64,000 bases of DNA from Natronococcus sp. CG52. Its GTDB lineage: Archaea; Halobacteriota; Halobacteria; Halobacteriales; Natrialbaceae. The stretch lies in NCBI RefSeq assembly GCF_023913515.1, contig NZ_CP099391.1:124001-188000 (forward strand), read 5' to 3'. Of the stretch, positions 36,477 to 46,141 are shown one piece after another. Position numbers and translations under genes: made by a program. Below the pieces are notes generated by a model. The model was not told the origin of the DNA, did no database searches, and was given only the letters and a program-made list of their open reading frames with translations. Positions within the stretch are counted from its first letter, which is position 1, and each line of letters opens with the position of its first letter.

Positions 36477-38099
36477 TCACGGATCGTGCGTCGATGCGTC
36501 CGGCAGCGTGAACCGGAACGTCGTCCCCTCGTCCGAATCCGAATCGATCCAGATCTCGCCGCCGTGGCGCTCGACGATCCGCTGACAGAGCGCGAGCCCG
36601 ATCCCCGTTCCGGCGTACTCCTCGTTGCTGTGAAGTCGCTCGAATACGTCGAAGATGCGCTCTCTATCGTCGGGATCGATGCCGATTCCGTTGTCGCTAA
36701 CCGAGATTATCCATCCGCTCTCGTCTCGAGAGTCGGCCGAATCTCGGGAATCGTCCGCGGAGAACGCGGCGGACCCTCGCTCCGCCGCGACGTCGATTCG
36801 CGGCGGTTCGTCCCCGCTGTAGGTGATCGCATTGCTCAACAGGTTCTGAACCACCTGCCGTAACTGGTCGTCGTCACCCTCGATGCGGGGGAGCGGCCCC
36901 ACCGAAAGCTCCGCGTCGGTCTCCTCGAGTTTGAGCTGGAGGTCGTCGATCACGTCGTCGAGTACGGCGTTCAGGTCGACCGGCTCGAACGGATCGCCCT
37001 GCGTTTCGACGCGCGAGTACGCGAGCAGTCCGTCGACCATCTCGCGCATTCGATCCGCGCCGTCGACGGCGAACTCGAGGAACTCCTCGGCCTCCCCGTC
37101 GAGATCGTCTCCGTACCGTTCCTGGACGAGCGAGAGGTAACTCGAGACCATCCGCAGCGGTTCCTGAAGGTCGTGGGAGGCCGCGGAGGCGAACTGTTCG
37201 AGTCGCTCGTTCGACGCCTCGAGTTCCCGCCGGTATCGTTCCCGTTCGATCTTGTATCCGACCCAGTTGCCGAGCAGTTCGACGAACGTAATCTCCCAGT
37301 CGGAAAACTCCGTGCGTGCGTCCGTGCCGTAGAAACAGAACGTTCCGTACACCTCGTCGTCGACGACGACGGGCGTCCCGAGATAGCAGGAGATGCCCCA
37401 TTCCGCGTTCCCGGCTCGGTCGGCCAGCTCCGGCGCGTCCGCCTCGATATCACCGACCGCGAGCGTCCGTTCGGTGTCGACGACTCGCTCGCAGTTCGTC
37501 GTCTCGAGCGGGACCGTCTCTCCCGCCTCGAGGTCGGCGTCGTCGGGCGCGTCGACGGCCTCGAAGGTGTACTCATCGGTGTCTTCGTGCACGCACGACA
37601 GCGCCGCGTAGTCCGTCCCGACCGTTTCCCGGGCGACTCCCAGGAGCGCGTCGATCTGGTCGGCGAGCGGTCGATCGGGGGCCGCGATGACTTCGTACGC
37701 GTCCTGCAGCGCTTGCTCTCGCGTCCGGAGTCGTTCTTCCCGACGAACGCGATCGGTGATGTCACGAAAGTAGACCGTGAGTCCGGACTCCGAGGGATAC
37801 GCGCGCACCTCGAACCGGGTGTCGAGTGAACCGAGGTACTCCTCGAACGTGACCGGCTCCTGTGTTTCGATCGCGCGCTCGTACTCTCGCTGGAACGTCG
37901 ATCCGATCGCGCCGGGAAACGCGTCCCAGACGACGGTCCCGAGGAGTTCCTCCTCGTCCCGCCGAAGGACGCGTTCGGCCCGCTCGTTGAGGAACGCAAA
38001 TCGCCACTCCTCGTCGAGCGCAAAAACGGCGTCGGTGATCCGATCGTAGACCCTCGTCGCGTCGTCGGGCGGGATCGGCGACCCCGATTCACCGTTCAT
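36477..38099 (-). CDS. PAS-GAF sensor histidine kinase
   Basis: 540 residues from the ATG at 38099 (MNGESGSPIPPDDATRV). A PAS domain spans about 15-125 (ITDAVFALDEEWRFAFLNERAE), a GAF domain about 135-300 (Cys in SCVHEDTDEY and ISCYLGTPVVVDD), then HisKA with ASHDLQEPLRMVSSYL and an HATPase_c domain (N box NLLSNAITYS, G1 SDNGIGIDP, G2 GTGIGLALCQRI). There is no membrane segment, so it is cytoplasmic. Its partner is unknown; the receiver at 31836 is the nearest candidate. Confidence 0.92.
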   Translation of the reverse strand: MNGESGSPIPPDDATRVYDRITDAVFALDEEWRFAFLNERAERVLRRDEEELLGTVVWDAFPGAIGSTFQREYERAIETQEPVTFEEYLGSLDTRFEVRAYPSESGLTVYFRDITDRVRREERLRTREQALQDAYEVIAAPDRPLADQIDALLGVARETVGTDYAALSCVHEDTDEYTFEAVDAPDDADLEAGETVPLETTNCERVVDTERTLAVGDIEADAPELADRAGNAEWGISCYLGTPVVVDDEVYGTFCFYGTDARTEFSDWEITFVELLGNWVGYKIERERYRRELEASNERLEQFASAASHDLQEPLRMVSSYLSLVQERYGDDLDGEAEEFLEFAVDGADRMREMVDGLLAYSRVETQGDPFEPVDLNAVLDDVIDDLQLKLEETDAELSVGPLPRIEGDDDQLRQVVQNLLSNAITYSGDEPPRIDVAAERGSAAFSADDSRDSADSRDESGWIISVSDNGIGIDPDDRERIFDVFERLHSNEEYAGTGIGLALCQRIVERHGGEIWIDSDSDEGTTFRFTLPDASTHDP

Positions 38100-38131
38100 T
38101 GGAAAGGGACAACGGCGTTCCGATGGATAAA

Positions 38132-39556
38132 TCACTCGTCGCTCGCGTCCCGCCAGTCCGGCGCCGTCGAGTACGGACTCGAGGAGAGTTCGTCGAACGC
38201 CGCGTAGACGACCTCCGAGAGGGCCGGGTGGACGTGAACCGGATTCGCGACGTCGTCGACGGTCCCGCCGCCGTCCATCACGACGACGACCTCCTGAATC
38301 AGGGTCGAGGCCTGCGGACCGACGATGTGACAGCCGAGGATCTCGCCGTCCGACGCCGCGAGCACCTTGACGAACCCGTCGTCGGCTTCGAGGATCAGTC
38401 CGAGCGGCGCGGCGTCGTAGCCCACGCGCGCCGACTCGTACTCCCGACCCTCCTCCTCGAGTTCCGCCTCCGTTCGGCCGACGCTCGCGACCTGCGGCGA
38501 GGTGAAGATCGCGTGAGGCATCGCCTCGTAGTCGACAGCCCGATTGACCGTGTCGAGCACGTTCGTCGTCACGATCCGAGCCTCGTAGTCGGCCGCGTGT
38601 TTGTACGGCTCGTCGCCGACGACGTCGCCGAGCGCCCAGATCCAGTCGACGCCGGTCTCGAGGAACTCGTCGGTCTCGACGTAGCCCGTATCGTCCGTCT
38701 CGACTCCGACGTTCTCGAGGTCGAGCGTATCGGTGTTCGGTCGCCGACCGGCCGCGACCAGCAGTTCGTCGGCCGCGAGGTCGACGGAATCGTCGCCGTC
38801 GGTCGCCTCGGCGGTGACGGTAACGCGCTCGCCGTCCTCGCCGACCTCGGCGGCCTCGTAGCCGGTGTACAGTTCGCAGTAGCGCTCGAGACCGTCGGTT
38901 ACCGCGGCGCTGACGTCGTCGTCCTCGCGCGGAACGAGCCGGTCGCTCCGGCCGACGATCGAGACGTCCGTCCCGAGCGCGCCGAAGAAGTAGCCCAGTT
39001 CGGCCGCGATGTAGCCGCCGCCGACGACGACCAGTTCGTCCGGCCGCTCGTCGAGAAAGAGCGCGTCGTCGCTGGTGAGGAAGTCGACGGCCTCGAGGCC
39101 GTCGATCGGCGGCGCCGTCGGCCGGCCGCCGACCGCGATGACGACGGTGTCAGCTTTGATCTGTCGCGAATCGCCGTTCTCGAGATCGATCTCGAGTTCG
39201 TGGTCGCCGACGAACCGTCCCTCGCCGCGGAAGAGGGCGACGTGCTCGTCGTCCTCGAGCGATTCCTCCTGCCGGTCGGCCTTCCCGTAGACCGTCTCGC
39301 GGATCGACGACGTGATCTCGGCGTAGGAGATTCCCTCGAGGTCGGCCTCGACGCCGAACTCCTCCGCGCGGCGGATCTCGTCGACGACGTCGGCCCGGTG
39401 GATGAGCGCCTTCGAGGGAACGCAGCCCCTGGTGATACAGGCGCCGCCGAGCGGTCCGGGTTCGATCACGGCGGCCTCGAGTCCCTCGTCGGCCGCCGCG
39501 GTGGCTACTTGACTCCCCGATCCGCCGCCGATCACGACGATATCGAACTCGTCCAT
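38132..39556 (-). CDS. Class I pyridine-nucleotide disulfide oxidoreductase
   Basis: 474 residues. FAD fold VVIGGGSGSQVATAAADEG, redox disulfide Cys40/Cys45 (GGACITRGCVPSK), NAD(P) fold VVVGGGYIAAELGYFF and the C-terminal HVHPALSE with the catalytic His-Glu pair place it in the dihydrolipoamide/glutathione/mycothione reductase group. In haloarchaea candidates include bis-gamma-glutamylcystine reductase. No 2-oxoacid dehydrogenase genes are nearby, which argues mildly against a lipoamide role. Its start is 32 bases before the histidine kinase end... the two are on the same strand, with the kinase downstream. Confidence 0.85.
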   Translation of the reverse strand: MDEFDIVVIGGGSGSQVATAAADEGLEAAVIEPGPLGGACITRGCVPSKALIHRADVVDEIRRAEEFGVEADLEGISYAEITSSIRETVYGKADRQEESLEDDEHVALFRGEGRFVGDHELEIDLENGDSRQIKADTVVIAVGGRPTAPPIDGLEAVDFLTSDDALFLDERPDELVVVGGGYIAAELGYFFGALGTDVSIVGRSDRLVPREDDDVSAAVTDGLERYCELYTGYEAAEVGEDGERVTVTAEATDGDDSVDLAADELLVAAGRRPNTDTLDLENVGVETDDTGYVETDEFLETGVDWIWALGDVVGDEPYKHAADYEARIVTTNVLDTVNRAVDYEAMPHAIFTSPQVASVGRTEAELEEEGREYESARVGYDAAPLGLILEADDGFVKVLAASDGEILGCHIVGPQASTLIQEVVVVMDGGGTVDDVANPVHVHPALSEVVYAAFDELSSSPYSTAPDWRDASDE

Positions 39557-39797
39557 ACCATCTATACGACGGCGAATACGATCGTAAAACGGCGGGGTGC
39601 GTGTGAAACGACGTGCGAACGGCGAATCGGGCAGCGACGGTGTCCGGATCCAAACTCAGCTACGACTCGGCGGGACGAGACGACACGAACGACCGTCTGC
39701 CACCGAAATCGCGTGCATTAGACGCTTCGGTGCTGGCTCTGTCTTTCGGCCGCCTGCTCGAGAAAAAGTATCCGACGCTGTCTCCCGGCCCGGTCTG

Positions 39798-40838
39798 TTA
39801 ATCGTCTGCGATCGGGTGCTCGTCACGCGTGTGGGGAGGAGACGAGGTGTACTCGTTCCCGCGATACGTGCGGGAGTAGTCGTTCCCGTGAACTCGTACT
39901 GTCGTTGCTCCGGGCACGGGTGGAGTCTGTCGCGAGCGCTGGACGGTACGAGCGAGTTTCCAGAGCGGACGGATCTTACAGAGTGCGAATCCGACGACGA
40001 TGAGCGCGAAGCCGAGTACCATCGTACTCGTAATCGGTTCTCCGAGGACGGCCATACCGAACACTGCGGCGACGATCGGCGTTGCGTAGCTGATGAGGTT
40101 CGAATTGGTCGCCCCAATACGGTCGAGCAACGTGAAGTAGAGCAGGAAGCCGCCGACGGTGCAGACGATCCCCAGGTAGAGTATTGCGGCGAGGGCGGAT
40201 GCAGTCCAGTCTACGTGAGAGACGGATTCCAGCGGGTGGAGGTGACTGGTTGCGTGGAGGGTCGCTGCGCCGACCAGCATCGACCAGGCTTGCAGTGAGA
40301 CGAGCGGAAGGGTTCTGGATAACCGTTGCGTGAGCACGGATCCGAGCGCGAACGCGACGGCCGCTGCGAGCAGGAGCACGACACCGATCAGTCGGCCGCC
40401 GAAGGATCCCCCGGCGGTGGCGATGGCGATAACACCGGCGAACCCGACGAGTAAGCCGAGAACGTCCATTGCTCGGACGCGTTCCGCCGGAAGGAGTTTG
40501 AGCGCGAGTGCAGGGGTAACGATCGGCGTAAAGCTCAGCACGATCGCTGCGACACCACTGGTCACGTAGCTTTGCCCGAGAAACAGGAGTGCGAAGTGCA
40601 CACCGATAAGCAGGATTCCTGTCGTCAGGACGAGTCCGACGTCTTCGCGTGTCCGTGGGAGCCACTGCGCGCGGCTTGCGACGACCAGTCCGAAGAAGAC
40701 GAGTGCAGCGATATCGAAGCGGAGCGCTCCAAAGAGAAGTGGTGGAAGTGAGTATAGCCCAATTTCGATTGCAGTGAATCCTGATCCCCACACGACAGCG
40801 AGCACACCGAACAACGTCATATTCTGCACCTTTGTCAT
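39798..40838 (-). CDS. EamA/DMT-family permease
   Basis: 346 residues with ten hydrophobic segments in two EamA repeats (about 7-145 and 150-285), including VVWGSGFTAIEIGLYSLPPLLFGALRF and GATNSNLISYATPIVAAVFGMAVLGEPIT. The C-terminal 60 residues are a polar, Arg/Thr-rich cytoplasmic tail, longer than usual. These permeases export metabolites or amino acids; the substrate cannot be told. Codon use is slightly less GC-rich than in neighbouring genes. Confidence 0.88.
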   Translation of the reverse strand: MTKVQNMTLFGVLAVVWGSGFTAIEIGLYSLPPLLFGALRFDIAALVFFGLVVASRAQWLPRTREDVGLVLTTGILLIGVHFALLFLGQSYVTSGVAAIVLSFTPIVTPALALKLLPAERVRAMDVLGLLVGFAGVIAIATAGGSFGGRLIGVVLLLAAAVAFALGSVLTQRLSRTLPLVSLQAWSMLVGAATLHATSHLHPLESVSHVDWTASALAAILYLGIVCTVGGFLLYFTLLDRIGATNSNLISYATPIVAAVFGMAVLGEPITSTMVLGFALIVVGFALCKIRPLWKLARTVQRSRQTPPVPGATTVRVHGNDYSRTYRGNEYTSSPPHTRDEHPIADD

Positions 40839-41142
40839 GTCTTCGAACCTCGCGCCTACCGCAGGAAAGGCGACATAGTGGATAGCAGGATCTAAAATAA
40901 ACGACTTTCGGGAACCGTGATATCACGAATCACCCGAACGGATACCGTTCGACCCGTTCTCAGAGGAGGAACGCGGCGTACTGCAGTCGCGCCTCGTATT
41001 TGTTACGACTCTGCCATCACCGCTGGTAGCTGCTAGAGATACCAGCGTTGGGTTCGCACTCTCTACGCAACAGTCGTTTCAGACGAAACCACAGCTACAG
41101 AATTGGAGTTCGACGGGGTTGCAGCGACCGGTTCGGGAGTCG
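40839..41142. other. 304-bp intergenic region with left inverted repeat of the HicB element
   Basis: There is no gene. It contains a 7-bp stem with a 3-base loop (cgaacgg, ata, ccgttcg; 40935-40951) and the left 48-base inverted repeat at 41025-41072. Confidence 0.6.
41025..41072 (+). repeat. Left 48-bp inverted repeat flanking hicB
   Basis: The reverse complement of this segment matches 41443-41490 at about 39 of 48 positions, without gaps, including cgtagagagtgc and cagctacc blocks. Confidence 0.7.
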
Positions 41143-41361
41143 TTACAGCCAGTCGTCGCCGGTGTCGTCAGACTGGCCGTCGGTGTAGGTGTCGACGGCT
41201 TCGGCGAGGTTCGCGATCGCTTCCTCCTCGGTGGGACCTTGACTCGAGACACCCGTCACCTCGTCGTCGGCGATGTACAACCCGCTCTCGACGCGGACGG
41301 TGACGTCGGCGTCCTCGAGGGCGGGGTACTCGCTGACGTCGATCTCCGGATCGGTGGTCAT
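41143..41361 (-). CDS. HicB-like antitoxin (orphan)
   Basis: 72 residues from the ATG at 41361 (MTTDPEIDVSEYPALED). The pattern VTVRVESGLYIADDEVTGVSSQGPTEEEAIANLAEAVDTY matches HicB partial-RNase-H-fold antitoxins. No HicA-like ORF lies on either side, so it may be a solitary regulator or relic. It sits between two 48-base inverted repeats. Confidence 0.75.
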   Translation of the reverse strand: MTTDPEIDVSEYPALEDADVTVRVESGLYIADDEVTGVSSQGPTEEEAIANLAEAVDTYTDGQSDDTGDDWL

Positions 41362-41442
41362 ACCGTACCGTTGTTGGCGGGCGGGTGAAATACGCTCCGA
41401 CACCGCGATACCACAATTCGCGACGAAAGCGCCCGGAGTATG

Positions 41443-41490
41443 TGTTACGTAGAGAGTGCAAACCTAACGCGGTTCCTTCTATCAGCTACC
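41443..41490 (-). repeat. Right 48-bp inverted repeat flanking hicB
   Basis: This is the partner of 41025-41072. The two ends bound a 466-base segment that contains only the hicB gene. Confidence 0.7.
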
Positions 41491-41567
41491 GGTGACTTTG
41501 GTAGCGACGTGCCGACTACATAGCGCGAATTCGGCACGAGTCGGCGGTCAATTCGAACGATGGGCCC

Positions 41568-43271
41568 TTACTCGGCCGGTTCGTCCGCGACGGTCGATTC
41601 GTCGACGCCGGCCTTCCGGCGCAGCCACTCGAGGCCGAGCGCACCGCCGAGGAGTCCGGCACCGGTCGTGAAGCCGGACGTGCCGTCGTCCCCGTCCGGT
41701 TCGGTCGCGCCGTCGTCCGCTCCGGCGTCGTCGGGTTCGTTCGATCCGTCGTCGGTGTCGTCTCCGTTCCCGCCGACACCGTCGTCCTCGTCGCTCTCGC
41801 CATCGTTGCCGATACCGGAATCGTCATTCCCGTCACCGATCTCGGAATCGTCGCTCCCGTCGCCGGCATCGGAATCGCCGTTATCGTCTTCGTCCTCGCA
41901 GCAGGGGTCATCTTCGGCGTCGTCGTCCTGGGGCGATTCGTCGTCGTCCGGATCGTCCTCGTCGTCCGGATCGCTCTCGTCCGGTTCTTCATCGGAGGCG
42001 CGGAACGCGACGAGTTCGGAATGAATCTCGGCGTAGACCGTGTTCTCGTCGACGGCGACGATCTCATCGATCCAATCGACTTTCAGATCCCACTTTATCG
42101 ACCCGTCTTCCAGGTCGAATCCGAGAATTGCAGGGTCGGGATACTCCGACTCCTGCCAGTCTTCTTGCAGCCAGTGGTAGACCACCAGCGTCTTCCCGAC
42201 TACGAGTGGGACGTTCCAATGAAGTCCATTGGAGGTGATGGTCCAGTTCTCCCCGGAGTCGTACGAGTGTGCGCTGATCTCGCCGGGGAATGCAGTGATT
42301 CGAACGTCGGACGTTCCGGCCACCGTCCGCTCCGAATCTCCCAGGTGCTCACCTGTGTCAGGATCGAGCAGGGGTCCGGTCTCTCTCCCACCCGACAGGT
42401 ACGGCGCGTAGACGAACTCGTCAGTCACGATGGGCACGGCGGATCCGGGAACGTTGTCCTCGAACACGATTCCCCACTCGCGGTCGCCCGTCGCCGCATC
42501 GAGTGCAGCGATCCCACCGCTGTATGTGAAGGTGTCCGGATCGGTGTTGCTGAACTCGGCGCCGTCAGTTATGGCGTAGACAGAACCGTTCACAGCGGCA
42601 ATCGTCTCCCCAGCGAACGACGTCGAAACGGGATCGCCCGCCTCCTCGTTATCCGGTCGTACTTCGATCTCGTCACGGTCCCACTGAACTGACCCGTCTT
42701 CGGCGTTGAGTGCATATAGCGCCCCGGCGGCAACGACGCAAATCGAGCCGTAGGTGGCTGTTGGACTGAGAATCTGGTCGTCGGTATCCAACTCCCGTTC
42801 CCACCGGACCGAGCCGTCCGCCGCGTCGAGCGCCGCGACGTACCCCTGACTACCGACGTAGACCGTGTCGTCGGCAACCGTCGGCCTCCCCTCCGACGAA
42901 ATCTCGGTCTCCCACTCGAGCTCGCCGTCGTCGGCGTCGAGTGCGAGGAGTTCGGTATCCGTCTGGACGTAGACCCGACCGTCGACGACCGCGACTCGAC
43001 CCTTCGCGACGCGGCCGGCTTCCGAGAAATCGTACCGCCAGGCCTCCGTGTCCGGTTCCGGGAACTCGTCCTCGAGCGGCAGGTACCGCGAGTTCGCGGC
43101 GTTCCCGCGATCCGAAGACCACCCCTCCGGGTCGCCGACCGTAACCGAACTCGAGGTCGTCTCCCCCGAACCCGTCGACTTCGCGGCCGTCGAGTTGATC
43201 GACGCGAGCGCGCCGGTCGTCGAGAGCGCTGCACAGCTTGCCAGTACGGATCGTCGTCGCCACGTAGCCAT
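41568..43271 (-). CDS. Secreted PQQ-like beta-propeller protein with long acidic stalk
   Basis: 567 residues from the ATG at 43271 ([20 protein letters not shown]), a Tat leader. The propeller runs from about 50 to 425 ([21 protein letters not shown] and similar blades). An Asp/Glu/Gly/Ser stalk of roughly 110 residues follows, containing a CC pair. The tail [21 protein letters not shown] is nearly the same as that of the protein at 624-2030, but the residue before GF is Ser rather than Pro. A minus-strand TATA-like segment lies near 43293-43305. Confidence 0.84.
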   Translation of the reverse strand: MATWRRRSVLASCAALSTTGALASINSTAAKSTGSGETTSSSVTVGDPEGWSSDRGNAANSRYLPLEDEFPEPDTEAWRYDFSEAGRVAKGRVAVVDGRVYVQTDTELLALDADDGELEWETEISSEGRPTVADDTVYVGSQGYVAALDAADGSVRWERELDTDDQILSPTATYGSICVVAAGALYALNAEDGSVQWDRDEIEVRPDNEEAGDPVSTSFAGETIAAVNGSVYAITDGAEFSNTDPDTFTYSGGIAALDAATGDREWGIVFEDNVPGSAVPIVTDEFVYAPYLSGGRETGPLLDPDTGEHLGDSERTVAGTSDVRITAFPGEISAHSYDSGENWTITSNGLHWNVPLVVGKTLVVYHWLQEDWQESEYPDPAILGFDLEDGSIKWDLKVDWIDEIVAVDENTVYAEIHSELVAFRASDEEPDESDPDDEDDPDDDESPQDDDAEDDPCCEDEDDNGDSDAGDGSDDSEIGDGNDDSGIGNDGESDEDDGVGGNGDDTDDGSNEPDDAGADDGATEPDGDDGTSGFTTGAGLLGGALGLEWLRRKAGVDESTVADEPAE

Positions 43272-43682
43272 ACGAACGAGCACGAAATCCAGTCACAATA
43301 CTATCTAATCAATAGTGGAGTGTTTTCAGCCGTACAACTGTTTCGGACTCGATTGAGTCCAGGATTCACGCGGGGTTTTCAGCGCGGTTCGACGCGCAGT
43401 ATTCGTATCCGAGCAGCTGTCCGCCGTTCGGTTCGCATCTCACCGCGGCGGCTGGTTCGAACGTTGCGAGCGGAAATCACCGACGACGCCGAGAGAGTTC
43501 CATTCTCAGTACTCAGTACGGCATTCATGACGTCGATCCGTGAAATTAATCGACCTGCTATCGACTCTTTGCCCCGTGCGCAACCACGACTGTCGACCGC
43601 TGTGAGTGATGACCGACCCCGACGAGGGGACGCTGACGGCCGAGAAAAAGCCTTTAACACCGTCGCCACGTACACCGAGCAA
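43272..43682. other. 411-bp divergent region upstream of ffh
   Basis: It lies between the surface propeller and ffh. No gene is seen; the in-frame extension of ffh to 43320 reads as non-coding. TATA elements for both genes are near its ends, and a 6-bp stem (ggactc, gatt, gagtcc) occurs at about 43344-43359. Confidence 0.6.
43651..43659 (+). promoter_or_regulatory. TATA-like box of ffh
   Basis: cctttaaca is centred 28 bases before the ATG at 43683 and fixes that start. Confidence 0.55.
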
Positions 43683-45074
43683 ATGGTACTCGACGATCTC
43701 GGGAGTTCACTGCGGGGAACCCTCGACAAACTCCGCGGGAAGTCACGACTCAGCGAGGAGGACATCGAGGAGATCGTCAAGGAGATCCAGCGCTCCTTGC
43801 TCTCCGCCGACGTCGACGTCTCGCTGGTGATGGAGCTGTCGGACAACATCAAAGAGCGTGCCCTGGAGGAGGAACCCCCCGCCGGTACCCCGGCGCGGGA
43901 CTTCGTCCTCCGCATCGTTTACGAGGAACTGGTCGACCTCATCGGCGAGTCGACGGATCTGCCGCTCGAGGAGCAGACGATCCTCCTGGCGGGCCTGCAG
44001 GGGTCGGGGAAGACGACCTCCGCCGCGAAGATGGCCTGGTGGTTCTCGACGAAGGGCCTTCGTCCGGCGGTCGTCCAGACGGACACCTTCCGGCCCGGCG
44101 CCTACGATCAGGCCAAGGAGATGTGCGAGCGCGCGGAGGTCGACTTCTACGGCAACCCGGACAACGACGACCCGGTCGAGATCGCTCGCAACGGCCTCGA
44201 GGAGACGAGCGAGGCCGACGTCCACATCGTGGACACGGCAGGTCGCCACGCGCTCGAGGAGGACCTGATCGACGAGATCGAGCAGATCGAGGAGACGGTC
44301 GATCCCGACAAGTCGCTGCTCGTCCTCGACGCGGCGATCGGCCAGGGTGCGAAGGACCAGGCCCAGCAGTTCGACGAGTCGATCGGGATCGACGGCGTCG
44401 TCATCACCAAACTGGACGGTACTGCGAAGGGTGGCGGTGCCCTGACTGCCGTCGATCAGACCGACAGTTCGATCGCGTTCCTCGGGACCGGCGAGGAGGT
44501 CCAGGACATCGAGCGGTTCGAACCCAACGGCTTCATCTCGCGGCTGCTCGGGATGGGCGACCTCGGCCAGCTCGCCGAGCGCGTCGAGCGCGCCATGGAG
44601 CAGACCGACGTCGAGGAGGAGGAGTGGGACCCCGAAGACATGCTCAAGGGCCAGTTCACCCTGAACGACATGCAAAAACAGATGGAGGCGATGAACAACA
44701 TGGGGCCGCTCGACCAGGTGATGGACATGATCCCCGGCTTCGGCGGCGGGATCAAGGATCAGCTTCCCGACGACGCGATGGACGTCACTCAGGATCGCAT
44801 GCGAAGCTTCACGGTGATCATGGATTCGATGACCGACGCCGAGAAGGAGTATCCGAAGGCGATCGGCGCGAGCCAGATCGAACGCATCGCGCGCGGCTCC
44901 GGGACGAGCGAGGAGGAGGTTCGGGAACTGCTCCAGCAGTACAAGATGATGGAACGGACGATCAAGCAGTTCCAGGGGATGGGATCGGACAAGGAGATGC
45001 AGCGCATGATGAAACAGATGCAACAGGGCGGCGGTGGCGGCGGCGGTATGGGCGGCATGGGTCCGTTCGGATAA
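43683..45074 (+). CDS. ffh: Signal recognition particle GTPase SRP54 (Ffh)
   Basis: 463 residues from the ATG at 43683 ([19 protein letters not shown]). The NG domain has G1 GLQGSGKTT from residue 104, [23 protein letters not shown] and [11 protein letters not shown]. The Met-rich M domain (about 300-440) includes the RNA-binding [19 protein letters not shown] and binds 7S RNA and signal sequences. The terminus is Gly/Met-rich. The 7S RNA gene is not in the window. FtsY is at 20065. Confidence 0.97.
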   Translation: MVLDDLGSSLRGTLDKLRGKSRLSEEDIEEIVKEIQRSLLSADVDVSLVMELSDNIKERALEEEPPAGTPARDFVLRIVYEELVDLIGESTDLPLEEQTILLAGLQGSGKTTSAAKMAWWFSTKGLRPAVVQTDTFRPGAYDQAKEMCERAEVDFYGNPDNDDPVEIARNGLEETSEADVHIVDTAGRHALEEDLIDEIEQIEETVDPDKSLLVLDAAIGQGAKDQAQQFDESIGIDGVVITKLDGTAKGGGALTAVDQTDSSIAFLGTGEEVQDIERFEPNGFISRLLGMGDLGQLAERVERAMEQTDVEEEEWDPEDMLKGQFTLNDMQKQMEAMNNMGPLDQVMDMIPGFGGGIKDQLPDDAMDVTQDRMRSFTVIMDSMTDAEKEYPKAIGASQIERIARGSGTSEEEVRELLQQYKMMERTIKQFQGMGSDKEMQRMMKQMQQGGGGGGGMGGMGPFG

Positions 45075-45172
45075 CGTCCGATTCTCGCCGCCTCGACCTT
45101 CCGTCGCGGAAGTCTCTTGGAGACGAGCTATCCAGTACGTTCATTGTATTCTAGACGTATGGTCGAGTACGA

Positions 45173-46141
45173 ATGGATCGTCGTCACTATCTTCGGATCG
45201 GACTCTCTCTCGCGTGCTGTAGTGCAATCGCCGGCTGTCTCGACGAGGTCGATGCGACCGTCGGATCGGACGACGAAAGCGACGTCGACGTTGCGGACCG
45301 CACCGGCGAACGGGCGCTCGCCCGGGCGGTCGGGCGACTGAACGATGCGGCGCTCGCACTCGAGACCGACGACCTCGAGTCAGAGGGTGCGGCGTTCGAC
45401 CCCGAGGAGCCGCGGGAACTGCTCGCCGCCGCGCGGGAGTTCCTCGAGACCGCCGCGACCGAACTCGAGGACGATCGTCGGCCGGACGTCGACGAACTGC
45501 GGGCGTACGCGGACGTTCTCGAGGCCCTGGTCGACGTCACCGAAACCGTCACCGACGAGACCCACGAGGAGGACGTCGACGCGGTCTCCGACGCCATCGC
45601 GGACCGGCGACTCGAGGACGCGTCGGAGACCGTCGACGAACTGGCCGAGACGTTCGACCGTGCAGACGATCGATTCGACACTGCCGTATCCGACCTCGAG
45701 TCGCTCGACGCCGACAGACTCGCGGCGCTCTCGATCGTCGACCTCGCGGAGATCGAATCGGGTGCGTCGGCGCTCGGCGACGTTCTGGCGTCGACGATCG
45801 CGCTCGTGACTGCCCTCGAGTCGACGGTCGGGGGGTACGAGTGTCTCAAGCGCGGCGAAGCACACGACGAGAACGAGGAGTACGAGCGCGCCGAGGAGTC
45901 GTTCCGTGACGCCGAGGCGGCGTTCGCCGCGGCGACGACGAGCCTCGAAGACGGACGGGAAGATGCGCCGACGGGACTCGAATCGCACTTCGAGACCGGA
46001 CTCTGCCAGAACGCTTCCCTCGCGTCCGCGGCCGACCACTTCGTCGCGGCCGCCGAGGCGGCGACGAATCGCGATCCGCACACCGCACGGCGGCGACGGG
46101 ACGACGCCGAGACGGCTCTCGAGTCCGTCGAAGACTGCTAG
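45173..46141 (+). CDS. Tat-lipoprotein with helical repeats, unknown function
   Basis: 322 residues. The leader MDRRHYLRIGLSLACCSAIAGC puts the lipobox cysteine at 22. The rest is Ala/Glu/Asp-rich and predicted helical, with weak repeats of about 35 residues (for example EERAEESFRDAEAAFAAATT-like helices), and two lone cysteines near the end plus a terminal Cys. No known domain is recognised. It is probably anchored outside the membrane. It overlaps the convergent CBS-MaoC gene by four bases at the stop codons. Confidence 0.75.
   Translation: MDRRHYLRIGLSLACCSAIAGCLDEVDATVGSDDESDVDVADRTGERALARAVGRLNDAALALETDDLESEGAAFDPEEPRELLAAAREFLETAATELEDDRRPDVDELRAYADVLEALVDVTETVTDETHEEDVDAVSDAIADRRLEDASETVDELAETFDRADDRFDTAVSDLESLDADRLAALSIVDLAEIESGASALGDVLASTIALVTALESTVGGYECLKRGEAHDENEEYERAEESFRDAEAAFAAATTSLEDGREDAPTGLESHFETGLCQNASLASAADHFVAAAEAATNRDPHTARRRRDDAETALESVEDC

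Noticed and set aside
40981-41142. Possible hicA next to hicB
   Set aside because: No frame with a HicA-like GxH motif or length was found on either strand.
43320-43682. Extended start of ffh
   Set aside because: The residues are unlike any SRP54 N-terminus and the TATA box lies inside them.
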